A stretch of DNA of 64,000 bases from Nostoc sp. ATCC 43529 (GCA_003326205.1 LWTK01000036.1:434001-498000), one strand, 5' to 3'; numbered from the stretch's first letter, positions 8,975 to 18,080 are shown. Translations and numbers: made by a program. The notes: generated from the letters alone by a model not told the origin.

Positions 8975-10168
8975 TTATGCGATCGCCTGCAACAACATCC
9001 CTGGTTTGACAATGCCTTTTATTGTGGCAATTCCTACTAATCCAGTGCGCGATATCAATTGCACCTGTGGAAAATTAGCTTTATTGACTCCCATTGCCCT
9101 AAACTGAGAACCTTCTTCTATATCTCCAATATCAACGCCACCAAGCCAAATTTTTGCTCGATTACCACTAATTTCGGTAATTACAGCATCGGCTGTGGTA
9201 TTTGCTGCATTGAGGAAAAACATAGGTTGTTTTTCATTCCTGCTTCGAGGCTTAACTTCAAGGATGGGTGTTTGTTCGTAATCTTCTTGAGATAAATATT
9301 CAAGTACTTGTGCGATCGCTTTTTCTGGCGTACTGCTATTTTGCCAGAGATAACGTGTTAATGGGTAAGTAAACGCCCCTGCATAGAAACCATTAAACCT
9401 TGCATCTGCGGCGGTTTGTTCAGGGTTTGTAGCTGCGAGTACTACACCTTTGGCAACTCCCGCCCGATAGCGGCGAATAAATTCTTGGCGTGAAAGATTG
9501 AGTTTTGATAACCATTTTTTTTGATAATTTTTTTCGTTCGCGGAAATTTGGACTGAGTTACCACCAGGACGCGATCGCACTTTGTAATTTCGCGTTGCGC
9601 CACCGGAAAAACAACTATCCAAAACTGCTGTAAAATTTTCGCTTTGGCAAGCTGACATCAATAAAAATAATGTGTGCCCCATGATGTCTTGCACTGTACC
9701 GCTTTTTTCAGGATAGCCAGCAGGTAAACCCGAATCTACAGGAACAAAAGTACCGTTTAATCCTATTTCTTCTGTTATGGGATTTGGATCGTAAACTTGG
9801 GAACCATGCCCGGAATAATGAAACATTACCACATCATCAGGCTTGGCTTGTTTAATTAAATGTTCTTCAAATCCTTGGAGAATACCGGTACGAGTCGCTT
9901 TTTCATCTGTCAAAGTCAAAATATCTGTTGGCTGAAACCCAAACCGATATATGAGCAAATGGCGCATCATTTCAACATCGTTAACACATCCCCGCAGCGC
10001 ACCTTCTCCAGGATATTTATTAATCCCAACCAGGAATGCAAGTTTACGTGGTGTAGTTTTTGCGAGGACTTTACCAAAGCGATCTGCTTGCGTAAAGAAT
10101 TGACTTAATCCAAACCCCGCAACAGTCGAACCAGTAAATTGCAAAAATTGACGGCGATTGAAAGTCAT
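8975..10168 (-). CDS. Tat-exported caspase-family (C14) protease
   Basis: A 397-residue protein beginning MTFNRRQFLQFTG, a twin-arginine signal (RR at 5-6) with a hydrophobic stretch to about residue 25, so export folded to periplasm or lumen is likely. The peptidase C14 domain follows: FLVGINKYPG (45-54), LRGCVNDVEMM (58-68), catalytic His121 in FHYSGHGSQ and Cys186 in VLDSCFSGG. The C-terminal 90 residues form a small beta-rich region ending in GIVKPGMLLQAIA. Prokaryotic members are ortho- or metacaspases that cut after basic or acidic residues; specificity is not readable here. The gene lies upstream of the CHAT-TPR gene on the same strand, so the two caspase-fold genes may be co-expressed. 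Confidence 0.88.
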   Translation of the reverse strand: MTFNRRQFLQFTGSTVAGFGLSQFFTQADRFGKVLAKTTPRKLAFLVGINKYPGEGALRGCVNDVEMMRHLLIYRFGFQPTDILTLTDEKATRTGILQGFEEHLIKQAKPDDVVMFHYSGHGSQVYDPNPITEEIGLNGTFVPVDSGLPAGYPEKSGTVQDIMGHTLFLLMSACQSENFTAVLDSCFSGGATRNYKVRSRPGGNSVQISANEKNYQKKWLSKLNLSRQEFIRRYRAGVAKGVVLAATNPEQTAADARFNGFYAGAFTYPLTRYLWQNSSTPEKAIAQVLEYLSQEDYEQTPILEVKPRSRNEKQPMFFLNAANTTADAVITEISGNRAKIWLGGVDIGDIEEGSQFRAMGVNKANFPQVQLISRTGLVGIATIKGIVKPGMLLQAIA

Positions 10169-10695
10169 ATTTATTACTTACATCCCAGATATTTTACTCA
10201 AATTATGACATTTGGTATATGTAAGTTGCCATTTAAAAGTGTAATTTTTTACTGAATCTTTAAGAAATAAATTATCAAAAATAATGACAAAATTTTGAAA
10301 ATAATTGAATGTAGAAATTCCAATTTTATTGGGAAAAAATAAACATACAAAAGGGCATCTACAAGAGATGCCCGTCATGCAGGAAAACCCCAAAGGGTTG
10401 TCCCTACACCTTCCCAACAATCAGCAACAGTGACTATTTAGGTTTTAGTCACACTCACAGTCACAGACGTGAATATAGTTATATTATTAACTTAAAGCTT
10501 TAAATGTCCCCAGTGCATACACTGAAAAAGAACAAGAGACTTCCATTTTAAAAAATAAGCTGTTGCAAATCTAACGCAGCGCATCTTTTCGTGTTAGTTG
10601 TTGACAGTTGAGAGTTAAGCGTCAACAGGATGACTAACTGTGCAATTTAAAAGCGTAATAGCTTACCCAATTTAAGAACTTCCCCAGTACCCAGT
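10169..10695. other. Intergenic region with one strong hairpin
   Basis: No gene with a credible start is seen. The main structured part is the hairpin at 10353-10373; the segment upstream of it on the minus strand (about 10374-10480) carries a second small hairpin (AACCC-TTTG-GGGTT) and could be a short RNA or a composite repeat. Confidence 0.4.
10353..10373 (-). terminator. Intrinsic terminator-like hairpin, minus strand
   Basis: GGGCATCT-5 nt-AGATGCCC, followed on the minus strand by TTTTGTATGTTTATTTTTT. The stem plus U-rich tail fits an intrinsic terminator for a transcript coming from the 10.4-10.7 kb side. No coding gene ends there, so the terminated transcript would be a leader or a small RNA. 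Confidence 0.5.
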
Positions 10696-12159
10696 TCAAT
10701 GAGATGCAAGCTTTTCTTGTTGGTTATAGCGATGAACTACTCCACAAGTAGCGGCCAAAATTAACCATGAAAGAGCATTCAAACGAAAATCGAATAGGGT
10801 TACGTCCACGTTATTTAATAGAATCCACCCGATACAGGCGAGAAGATAACTGAAAATTAGCAATCTATCTTCTGTATATATGTGTTTGGAATTTCGCACT
10901 AATTGGACTCCTGCAATCAAAATCCAACCGAGTAGGCTGCAAAATAAAAAAGTAGTGATAAAACCAGTTTCAGCAGATAACATTAAAAACAAGTTGTGGG
11001 GATGACCCAACTTAATTTGCATGTGTGCTTTGTAGAGTGCAGTAAAACTACGTAAGCCCCATCCCGTCCAAGGATGTTGCCAAGCTAAAGACCAGGCAAA
11101 CTCCCACTGAGTTTTTCGCATCAAAGCCACTGGTCTATTTGGATACATATCATCGTTTAACCTTGCCCAAAAGAAAGCAGGAACGTACTGGCGAAAAAAC
11201 TGAGCGATTGGTGAGGGAGCAAAAGCCGCTAAAAGGATACTGGTGACAATACCGATAACGCCACCAACAAGAATCCGCCAACCCTGATAGATTGCATAAG
11301 CTAAACAGGCAAAAATAGCGATTCCCCATCCATTACGCGAGTTGGTAAAAATCAAGGTGATGAAATTTGTAAGCACCGCGATGGTCAGGAATAAGAAGGG
11401 GAGTGGGGAGTGGGGAGTGGGGAGATGGGGAGATGGGGAGACTTGTACTGAGCGTACCCCTCCGGGGAAGCAAGCTACGCGTAGCGTCTCGTAGAGAAGC
11501 CGAAGTATGGGGAGATGGGCGAAACTACTCCTATCACCCCACCACCCCATCACCCTATCCCTACCAAATGCCCTATGCCCCATGCCCAATCGCCATTGTT
11601 CCAGCCACAACCCTACACTAAGAATGAATACGATTACTAGATAAGCGGCGAAGGTATTGGCGTGCAAGAATAATGAAGCTATGCGGCCTGGTGGATTTCC
11701 TCCTGGTCTAATTGTCCAACTCAATACAACCCATATAAACTCGAACTTAAAATTCCAGCCCAAAAATAATTGTCCCAAGCCGAGAGTCGCCACCGGCATC
11801 GAACCTATTACCAAAGCCCAAGCCATTTGACGCAATTGGGCCGTTGTTTGAATCAGGGTGCTGAAGGCGGCGAAAACTAAAAAGAATGGTAAGAAATTAA
11901 ATAAGCCGAGGAAAGCTTCTATTTTGTTCTGGGCAAACCCACAACTGACTATTAGCAACACACTCAAAAGGGCAAATCCCCAGTTGAGAGGGCGGCGACT
12001 AATTTGGCGGTATTGTTTCATCCAAGTTATGAATGATACCAAAACTATAGTCACAGCCCCAACAAAAGGACTCAACGGGAAGATTAACAGTGCCAATAAA
12101 GAGTAGTTCCAACGAGAGTTGAAATTGTAAAAAGCTTTATTCAAGCTGGCTCCCAACAT
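10696..12159 (-). CDS. O-antigen ligase / Wzy-like polytopic membrane protein with an in-frame repeat insertion
   Basis: A 487-residue integral membrane protein with about ten hydrophobic helices and the large loop of the O-antigen ligase (Wzy_C) family near the C terminus (TNSRNGWG, WTGWGLRSF, KLGHPHNLFLMLSAETG). Such proteins join lipid-linked glycans or polymerise them at the outer face of the membrane. Roughly residues 195-250 (GMGHRAFGR to PTPHSPLP) are low-complexity and hydrophilic; they are encoded by a GGGGAGTGGGGAG-type tandem repeat plus a GTAGCGTCTC palindromic repeat that kept the frame. Its start overlaps the YaaW-like gene by 19 nt, indicating one transcript. Confidence 0.75.
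   Translation of the reverse strand: MLGASLNKAFYNFNSRWNYSLLALLIFPLSPFVGAVTIVLVSFITWMKQYRQISRRPLNWGFALLSVLLIVSCGFAQNKIEAFLGLFNFLPFFLVFAAFSTLIQTTAQLRQMAWALVIGSMPVATLGLGQLFLGWNFKFEFIWVVLSWTIRPGGNPPGRIASLFLHANTFAAYLVIVFILSVGLWLEQWRLGMGHRAFGRDRVMGWWGDRSSFAHLPILRLLYETLRVACFPGGVRSVQVSPSPHLPTPHSPLPFLFLTIAVLTNFITLIFTNSRNGWGIAIFACLAYAIYQGWRILVGGVIGIVTSILLAAFAPSPIAQFFRQYVPAFFWARLNDDMYPNRPVALMRKTQWEFAWSLAWQHPWTGWGLRSFTALYKAHMQIKLGHPHNLFLMLSAETGFITTFLFCSLLGWILIAGVQLVRNSKHIYTEDRLLIFSYLLACIGWILLNNVDVTLFDFRLNALSWLILAATCGVVHRYNQQEKLASH
11400..11574. repeat. Composite repeat inserted in frame in the ligase-like gene
   Basis: The block has GGGGAGTGGGGAGTGGGG tandem units, a palindromic segment around GCTACGCGTAGCGTCTCGTAG, and a CCCCATCACCC / ATGCCCTATGCCCC run. 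It matches intergenic repeats elsewhere in this window yet stays open in the coding frame. Confidence 0.65.
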
Positions 12160-12983
12160 TCAGCACGAGTGAGACGAATTTGAGCTAAGGCGAAAATAGT
12201 GGGGATGATGCGACCATAGTTAGTAGCGATCGCTCTCCACCCTAAGTCCGCAAAAAACCAAGCCCACATCATTGGCCCAATTACGGCAAACATACTGCGA
12301 ACTGTTCCATAACGAGCTGCACTCACAGTCATACCCCGTCTGGCCATTTGCATAGTTATATAGCTTTGAAACTGGGTTGTTGCAGCTTGTGAGCCTTTAA
12401 TGGCAGCTTGTTTTGCTACTTCGTAGGTAGCAAGGTGTATGGCAAATTGACGGGCAATTTGCTTGAGTACAACTGGCTGGAGCATGGAAGTAACAACTAA
12501 TGCACTACCACCTTTAAAAAGTAGCCCCAAAGGATCGCGTTGCAATAAAAGTGGTAAAGGTTGTTTTAGTTCTGATTTGACAAGCTGACGCTGTATCCGT
12601 AGAGTCAATTTTTGCTTTTCCTGTTCCGGTAATTTTTTCCACACTTGTCCTAGCAGATGCAAAAATACTTCTGCTTCTAAATCAACGGTTGTCAACTGAT
12701 TAGAATAAGGAATTTTTAGATACTTACATACTTGAACGAGTGCTTGTCGGTAAGTTACTTGGTCTGTGCGTCCCCGCAACACCGTTATCCCATCTGCCGC
12801 CAAAAAGCGGAAGCGACCTTCTAGTGCGTCTAGCCAAGCTTTGCGGTCTTGGCTTTGCACTTCGATGGGTTCGGGTGTGTGAACGTAGTCTAGGGGATTG
12901 AACTTACGACTAAATAAAATTGCCGTTAAGTCTTGTAGTTCTTCTTCAGTCGCTAACTCTAGCGCCGCCCTCATCTCATCCAA
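12141..12983 (-). CDS. YaaW-family (UPF0174-like) protein
   Basis: A 280-residue protein. The N-terminal part is helical and charged (ALELATEEELQDLTAILFSRKFNPLDY), as in the YaaW family of bacterial proteins of unknown role. The C-terminal third has hydrophobic helices (about residues 150-168 and 220-250), so membrane association is likely. The 3' end overlaps the start of the ligase-like gene by 19 nt, so translation is probably coupled. The functional link to glycan assembly is only by position. Confidence 0.6.
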   Translation of the reverse strand: MDEMRAALELATEEELQDLTAILFSRKFNPLDYVHTPEPIEVQSQDRKAWLDALEGRFRFLAADGITVLRGRTDQVTYRQALVQVCKYLKIPYSNQLTTVDLEAEVFLHLLGQVWKKLPEQEKQKLTLRIQRQLVKSELKQPLPLLLQRDPLGLLFKGGSALVVTSMLQPVVLKQIARQFAIHLATYEVAKQAAIKGSQAATTQFQSYITMQMARRGMTVSAARYGTVRSMFAVIGPMMWAWFFADLGWRAIATNYGRIIPTIFALAQIRLTRAECWEPA

Positions 12984-14265
12984 TTTCGCTTCCTCCCTTC
13001 CGTGCAGCTTTTCTGTACCTTATTCTACTATTAGCTTTCAGCAGTCATTAGTAGTAATTTTGTCGTTTGTCATTTGATGATAACTAATGATCGACAGAGA
13101 AGTCTGAGCAGAGGCTTCCGACCATCAGAACTTCAGATACTCATAACTGATTTCAACTAATAGGTGCTTCAATATTATGTTTAGTCTGCACCCAGTAGTG
13201 ACAGAGCTTTTTCAGTAATTGAATCATACTACTCTCTACTGCTCACCTTTCCATCTCAGTAGTAGTTTAAATACTTAAAAACTGTTGTTAATGAAACTCA
13301 ATATTCCTTTCCTTAGCCCCCTGTCCCTCTTCTGCACAAGGGAATAGGCTTTTGAAGTCTCTCTTGGGAGGAGAGATGATGTTGGGTATAGCAATTGAAG
13401 CATAGCTTAGTACGTAAGTCTACCGTAAAACCCAGACACTAAAAGACTTTCAACAGGAAAGGCAGAGGGCAGAAGGCAGGAGGCAGAAGGAATACTGTTT
13501 TCGCCCTCTGCCCGTGACCAGAGGGAACATGGATCTCTCGTCCCCCACCATAATCTCTGATTTGGTGGCCAAGAATTGGGCTTTCTTTAAAGCCCCGTTC
13601 AAATTCTTCCCTTCTGCCTTCTGCCCTCTACCTCCTGCCTTCTTTACGCCTATTGCCTTTTGCCTGCTATATATATTTTGACTTTGAAGACATGCTCTTA
13701 GATAATGTGAACTTTTTAAACGTTTTTACTCAATCATTTCATCTGTCGCTAGACTGATTTGACAGTCTAGCAGTTGAGTATTTTTCCAGTTTCCTAAAAT
13801 CAATGTGCAACAAATAAGCTCTGTCTATGAAATACTAAATTGTCTAACAAATTCCCAAGTAATCTTAATTACCAAGAAGGTTAAATTTAACTAAAAATTT
13901 CTAACCAAAGCAAGTTGCCCCTCAACCATAATCTTGATCCCCTAAACTTTATGCTGCGTTTTATGTAGATTTCTGCCAAAAAGGCATAAATTTGAAATAA
14001 TAAGTATTATAAATATAAAATGTCAGCTTTTTATCAGTTTCTTCAGTGCTGTTTTTATTCAAAATACTGCAAATCAGTATAAGGTTTAGCTCCAACCAGC
14101 ACAGTAAAATGTTTGATATTCTATCCTAATAAAAGGCTAACTTGAGAGTCTATTGCATCTATCAGTTGAATCATTTATAACTGATTGTCATGGCAACCTT
14201 ACCATCTAGAAAAGTTGTTTACTTAACTAATCTTTGACTGAATTAAAAAAGGAGTTTAAAAAATT
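12984..14265. other. 1.3-kb intergenic region, repeats only
   Basis: No gene is supported. From 13458 to 13650 two oppositely oriented GGCAGAGGGCAGAAGGC-type blocks flank a GATTTGGTGGCC / AAAGCCCC segment, forming a repeat composite. The final 250 bp are AT-rich and carry the presumed promoter of the following gene, whose AAGGAG Shine-Dalgarno is 11 nt before its ATG. Confidence 0.6.
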
Positions 14266-14643
14266 ATGAAAACTGTAGTTAATTTGACTCAGCAATCAGT
14301 AATAGGAGAAATTGAAAGCGTTTTGGATACATATCCATATCATCCATATCAACAAGCCTTTGCGATTCCTGACTTGCGCCAAGAGCTAATTGCTTTCGTT
14401 CTCAACCGCATTCCCTCTTTTTATAGCGTCATATCTGACGGAAATATTCCACTAGCTGAGGCTGAACAAGAAAACTTGCTAAATTATCAGTTGCCTCGTA
14501 AACGCTTAGAGCAGCAACTACATTTACAAAATTTAATTCACCAAGGTATTTGCTCAATCGTTCAAGAAAAGTCAGATTGGATTAGCCATCATCTTTGTGA
14601 AATAGTTCAACCCGGTTGTGAACCCTCTCACTGGTTTGGTTAA
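14266..14643 (+). CDS. ComFB-like small protein
   Basis: A 125-residue soluble protein. The central segment ELIAFVLNRIPSFYSVISDG resembles the ALNRLPPLYA signature of the late-competence ComFB domain, and the following helix with LHLQNLIHQGICSIVQ fits the domain's second half. In cyanobacteria ComFB-type proteins have been tied to competence, motility and c-di-nucleotide signalling; that is family knowledge. The cysteines here (Cys102 region and the C-terminal HHLCEIVQPGCEPSHW) are unusual additions. A good AAGGAG ribosome site precedes it. It is single, with unique AT-rich DNA upstream. Confidence 0.5.
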   Translation: MKTVVNLTQQSVIGEIESVLDTYPYHPYQQAFAIPDLRQELIAFVLNRIPSFYSVISDGNIPLAEAEQENLLNYQLPRKRLEQQLHLQNLIHQGICSIVQEKSDWISHHLCEIVQPGCEPSHWFG

Positions 14644-14878
14644 TACTCTAGAATTCAGAATTCAAACAATAGGCCTGATGTCTAGCTAAGAGTAATGGGG
14701 CATGGGGCATTGGGCATGGGGCATAGGTTATGAATTATTCTCCTTGTCTCCCTTGTCTCCGTATCTCCCCCATTCCCCAGTCCGCAATGTTAGTAAATTA
14801 TTTAAAGCAAAGCTTAAGTATATTGTTCTTGAAGTGTAAACTTTGACAAATAGTAAGTTCAAAGGACATTGCCAGAAC

Positions 14879-15721
14879 ATGAAAAAATTAACTGCTGTAA
14901 TGCTGGTAAGTATAACTATGGCTGTTGGGATGGAAGCGTTAAGACCTAAAGTCACTCATGCCCAATTATTTTATCCACCAGCGAGCGATCGCCATTCATT
15001 AATGGTAATGGGTCAAGGGGTGGTAAGAGTACCAGCGGATACAGCGGATATTCAATTAGTATTCAGTAGTAAAGATAGCAACGAAGAGTTACAAACGCAA
15101 CCATCAACGCTATCGCAATTCCGTCGGGGAACTTTACCAGTTCTCCTCTTAAATGCCAAAACACCAATAGGACAAATTCCACCTACATCTGCTTTAGAAA
15201 GCCAAAAACCCTTAAATAAAGCAACTCTCCAGCCAATAATTGATAGCCTAGTTACTAATGGAATTAGCCCTGATAAAATTCAAGTGCAAGTTAACCCTAA
15301 TTCCACTGAAAATAATGCCAAGATATTAGTGAGAGCGGAAAAACCAACCCGCGATCGCATTCAGGAAATTGTCGGCACAGCGAATAAAGCAACAAGCAAA
15401 ATTGAGAATTTAACTATCAATAGTGTCAGCGTGGAATACGCAGTTAATGATTGTCAAGCTTTGCAGAGTTCAGTTTATCAATCAGCAATGAAAGACGCTC
15501 AAAGTCGCGCTCAGGCTTTAGCAACTGCTATGGGTGTTAAACTTGGTGCTGCTTCTGTAGCGGAGCCATTTTATACCTTATTTTATCCTTCCTGTAATTC
15601 AAAATCTGGAGTTACTTTACCATCTTTTGCTAGCTTTTTATTGACACCAACTTACGACCCAGATGCCCCGGCGGAAGTTGAAATGAAAAAGGATATTTTT
15701 GTAACATACACAGTGAAATAA
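14879..15721 (+). CDS. SIMPL (DUF541) domain exported protein
   Basis: The ATG at 14879 gives 280 residues with a clean signal peptide (MKKLTAVMLVSITMAVGME, cleavage near THA-QLF). An upstream TTG start is possible but would mask the signal. The mature part contains VMGQGVVRVPADTADIQLVF, the opening of the SIMPL/DUF541 fold, and the typical late region DAQSRAQALATAMGVKLG. Related proteins are periplasmic or outer-membrane and are linked to oxidative stress or envelope integrity; the biochemical role is not established. An internal insert (about residues 60-105) is longer than usual. No operon partner is visible. Confidence 0.75.
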   Translation: MKKLTAVMLVSITMAVGMEALRPKVTHAQLFYPPASDRHSLMVMGQGVVRVPADTADIQLVFSSKDSNEELQTQPSTLSQFRRGTLPVLLLNAKTPIGQIPPTSALESQKPLNKATLQPIIDSLVTNGISPDKIQVQVNPNSTENNAKILVRAEKPTRDRIQEIVGTANKATSKIENLTINSVSVEYAVNDCQALQSSVYQSAMKDAQSRAQALATAMGVKLGAASVAEPFYTLFYPSCNSKSGVTLPSFASFLLTPTYDPDAPAEVEMKKDIFVTYTVK

Positions 15722-15827
15722 ATATTTCTATTAAGTGCGATCGCATTAAAGTTCGCCTTAAAGGGTAAAGTGCGATCGCTGAGCTATTTAAAGCATTGGA
15801 TATTTAGTATATAATTCAATGGAAAAA

Positions 15828-15856
15828 CTCCAGAGATGTTGATGACAAATCTGGAG
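15828..15856 (+). repeat. Hairpin copy 1 (CTCCAGA/TCTGGAG)
   Basis: A 7-bp stem with a 15-nt loop, followed by TTTACCTAT and then GTCATCAGGGTATACACCC. It is partly duplicated by copy 2 about 330 bp downstream. Confidence 0.45.
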
Positions 15857-15996
15857 TCAGGAAAGATACGCATTTACCTATATCAATTTTTTCAATGAGT
15901 GAATCATACGTCATCAGGGTATACACCCAAATGTGGTAAATTATATTCCTTGACTTCATAATTGTGCTTCTAGTTTACACACCTTCAACGCAAAAC

Positions 15997-16023
15997 AGCC
16001 CCAGTTCTGCTGGGGCTATTTTG
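15997..16023 (+). terminator. Intrinsic terminator
   Basis: AGCCCCAG-TTCTG-CTGGGGCT is followed by ATTTTGC. A perfect 8-bp GC-rich stem with a short U-run fits an intrinsic terminator of whatever transcript covers the 15.7-16.0 kb segment, possibly read-through from the SIMPL gene. Confidence 0.65.
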
Positions 16024-16163
16024 CGAGAGTTGTTTGGCAGAGGAGTACATCAACGAGTGATGCTCCGTGTTAGATATAAATAATTCGCTATGCATCCCCT
16101 TTCAAGCTTGTTTTGGCATATCCGGATGATTTAAAAAATTTTGATAGCTTTATCAAAAAGAAA

Positions 16164-16191
16164 CTCCAGATACGCCTAAGGCGTTCTGGAG
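16164..16191 (+). repeat. Hairpin copy 2 (CTCCAGA/TCTGGAG with inner ACGCC/GGCGT)
   Basis: This copy has a longer stem: CTCCAGA-T-ACGCC, loop TAA, GGCGT-TCTGGAG. It lies in the presumed leader of the glyoxalase-fold gene. Confidence 0.45.
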
Positions 16192-16272
16192 CAGTAACAG
16201 GTTTCTAACATAAATAAATTTTTACCTATGCGATCGCCAGATGTCGTTAGGGTATATACTCAAATGTATTTT

Positions 16273-16674
16273 ATGTCTCATCAACCGCAAATCCATCAAC
16301 AGATTACCTTCTTCTATACCCAAGACCTTAATGCATCTACAGAATTCTACGAACAAAAGTTAGGCTTCGAGTTGTGGCTTGACCAAGGTAGCTGTCGAAT
16401 TTACAGTGTTACTGGCTCTGGATACTTGGGATTATGCCAAGCAAGTGAAACATCTATTCTTTCACCTGAAAACCAATCAGGTGTTATTTTTACTTTGGTA
16501 ACACAGCAGGTGGATGAATGGTTTGAATATCTCCAAGAACGTGGCATCAAGTTTGAAAAGCCACCAACAATGAATAAAAAGTATAATATTTATCATTGTT
16601 TTTTACGCGATCCCAGTGGTTATTTAATCGAAATTCAACGTTTTGAGACTAATAACGAAAAAAGACATAACTAA
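16273..16674 (+). CDS. VOC-superfamily (glyoxalase/bleomycin-resistance fold) protein
   Basis: Starting at the internal ATG 16273 gives 133 residues; the frame is open 15 codons further up, but that stretch is a copy of an intergenic repeat. The domain shows ITFFYTQDLNASTEFYEQKLGFE, then IYHCFLRDPSGYLIEIQRF at the end, the usual beta-alpha-beta-beta-beta edges with Glu in IEIQRF as a metal ligand. VOC proteins cover lyases, dioxygenases and resistance proteins, so the reaction cannot be named. No neighbour hints at a pathway. Confidence 0.75.
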   Translation: MSHQPQIHQQITFFYTQDLNASTEFYEQKLGFELWLDQGSCRIYSVTGSGYLGLCQASETSILSPENQSGVIFTLVTQQVDEWFEYLQERGIKFEKPPTMNKKYNIYHCFLRDPSGYLIEIQRFETNNEKRHN

Positions 16675-16741
16675 ATGTTATGTCTAGACACTGAATTTAC
16701 AGGGCAGGATTTGTACAGGTTAGAACTTGCTGATTTACTAG

Positions 16742-16800
16742 GGTACATGATATCTATTAATGCCCTATGGTCATCATCGATAGGCATGTACCTTTTCTTC
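16742..16800 (+). terminator. Probable terminator after the VOC gene
   Basis: Two alternative stems, GGTACATG/CATGTACC and ATGCC(C)TAT/ATAGGCAT, share the same right arm and are followed by CCTTTTCTTCT. The second would end the VOC transcript. Confidence 0.45.
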
Positions 16801-17168
16801 TACAGAGTTATCAAGGCAGTTTGCGAGGTTTATGCAGCCAACTTAAAACTTTTACATTTCTTTACAATTAGCTGCGTAGGCGTAGCCAGCCTTAGGTATC
16901 GCTTTGAAATTTTTCATACAGAAAGTAGGATATAGCAGTGCTAAATGAGTTAGGAGCAAATCGACTTATGTACAAATGCGATGAGCCGTGTCTCTACTCC
17001 CCTACTCCATGAGCTTATAAATCAAATAGGATTTCTATACAGTCGCCGATCTAAGCATATTTCATGGGTTTTTAGCGCTACTTTTTATAGTATCCTCCTT
17101 GGCAATAATGCTGATTGTAGAGCTATTATTTTTAAGTAATTATTAAGATGTTTTCTTAGGGTGACTAC

Positions 17169-18080
17169 ATGAGTGCCGTAAACCTGAAATGGGTAGACAC
17201 GACATTACAACTCAAAGGTTCAGTAGTACACGCCATTTACAAAAACGTTTTATGGTGTGGATTTTTTGGATTTTTTGTTTCTATTCTTTATCATTTGCAG
17301 CTGCCGGTATCCCAACCTATTTTAGGTAGCGTTATCCCTAGTATTGTTTTAGGCTTGTTACTTGTGTTTCGGACAAATACTGCTTATGAACGATTTTGGG
17401 AAGGGAGGAAATGTTGGGGTTCTATAGTAAATAATGTCCGAAATCTAGCACGGCAGATTTGGGTATCTATTGACGAAATCTCTCCAGATGATAAAGATAA
17501 TAAAATTGCAGCATTAAATTTATTAGTAGCTTTTGCTGTGGCAACGAAAATACACTTGCGCGGAGAAGCCGTCAATGACGAATTAGAAGAATTCATGCCA
17601 TCTAGCAGATATGTCAAGCTGAAGATAATGAATAATCCTCCCATAGAAGTGGCTTTTTGGATAGGAGATTATTTACAGCAACAATACAATCGTAATTGCA
17701 TCAATAGCTATCAATTAACAGCAATGCAAGAATTATTGAATAATCTTGTAGATAATTTAGGTGCTTGCGAACGGATTTTAAAAACGCCAATGCCACTGGC
17801 TTATGCGATTCATCTGAAGCAATTATTGGTACTATATTGTTTACTGTTGCCATTTCAAATTGTCAATAGTTTGGGTTGGTGGACAGGTTTGATTACTGCT
17901 TTAGTTGGGTTTACAGTGTTTGGCATTGAAGCAATTGGTTTGGAAATAGAAAATCCCTTTGGTTATGATGCCAATGACTTACCTCTTGATGCAATTTGCA
18001 AAACAATGAAGCACAACATCGACGATTTAATGAGCTTGACTCCAAATACGCGATCGCCTGAAAATAATGTCAATTATTAA
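17169..18080 (+). CDS. Bestrophin-family anion channel
   Basis: A 303-residue membrane protein. Near residue 70 it has LVFRTNTAYERFWEGRKCWG, the signature of the bacterial bestrophin (formerly UPF0187) family, followed by a soluble helical part and late hydrophobic helices (about residues 214-255, IHLKQLLVLYCLLLPFQIVNSLGWW). Bacterial bestrophins form pentameric channels; thylakoid members conduct chloride or bicarbonate. Which ion is carried here is inferred only from family. An AGGGTG ribosome site precedes the ATG. It is a single gene. Confidence 0.88.
   Translation: MSAVNLKWVDTTLQLKGSVVHAIYKNVLWCGFFGFFVSILYHLQLPVSQPILGSVIPSIVLGLLLVFRTNTAYERFWEGRKCWGSIVNNVRNLARQIWVSIDEISPDDKDNKIAALNLLVAFAVATKIHLRGEAVNDELEEFMPSSRYVKLKIMNNPPIEVAFWIGDYLQQQYNRNCINSYQLTAMQELLNNLVDNLGACERILKTPMPLAYAIHLKQLLVLYCLLLPFQIVNSLGWWTGLITALVGFTVFGIEAIGLEIENPFGYDANDLPLDAICKTMKHNIDDLMSLTPNTRSPENNVNY

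Larger units (their letters stand above)
15722..16272. other. Gap with two related hairpins and a terminator
   Basis: Holds paired CTCCAGA...TCTGGAG hairpins (15828-15856, 16164-16191), each followed by a TTTACCTAT segment and a similar GGGTATA(C/T)AC(C/T)CAAATGT sequence, plus a terminator at 15997-16017. No gene is supported in the gap. Confidence 0.5.

Noticed and set aside
16675..16935. 86-residue frame after the VOC gene
   Set aside because: It begins immediately at the previous stop, crosses the terminator-like hairpin and a GTAGGCGTAGCC repeat, and resembles no family; composition is not protein-like.
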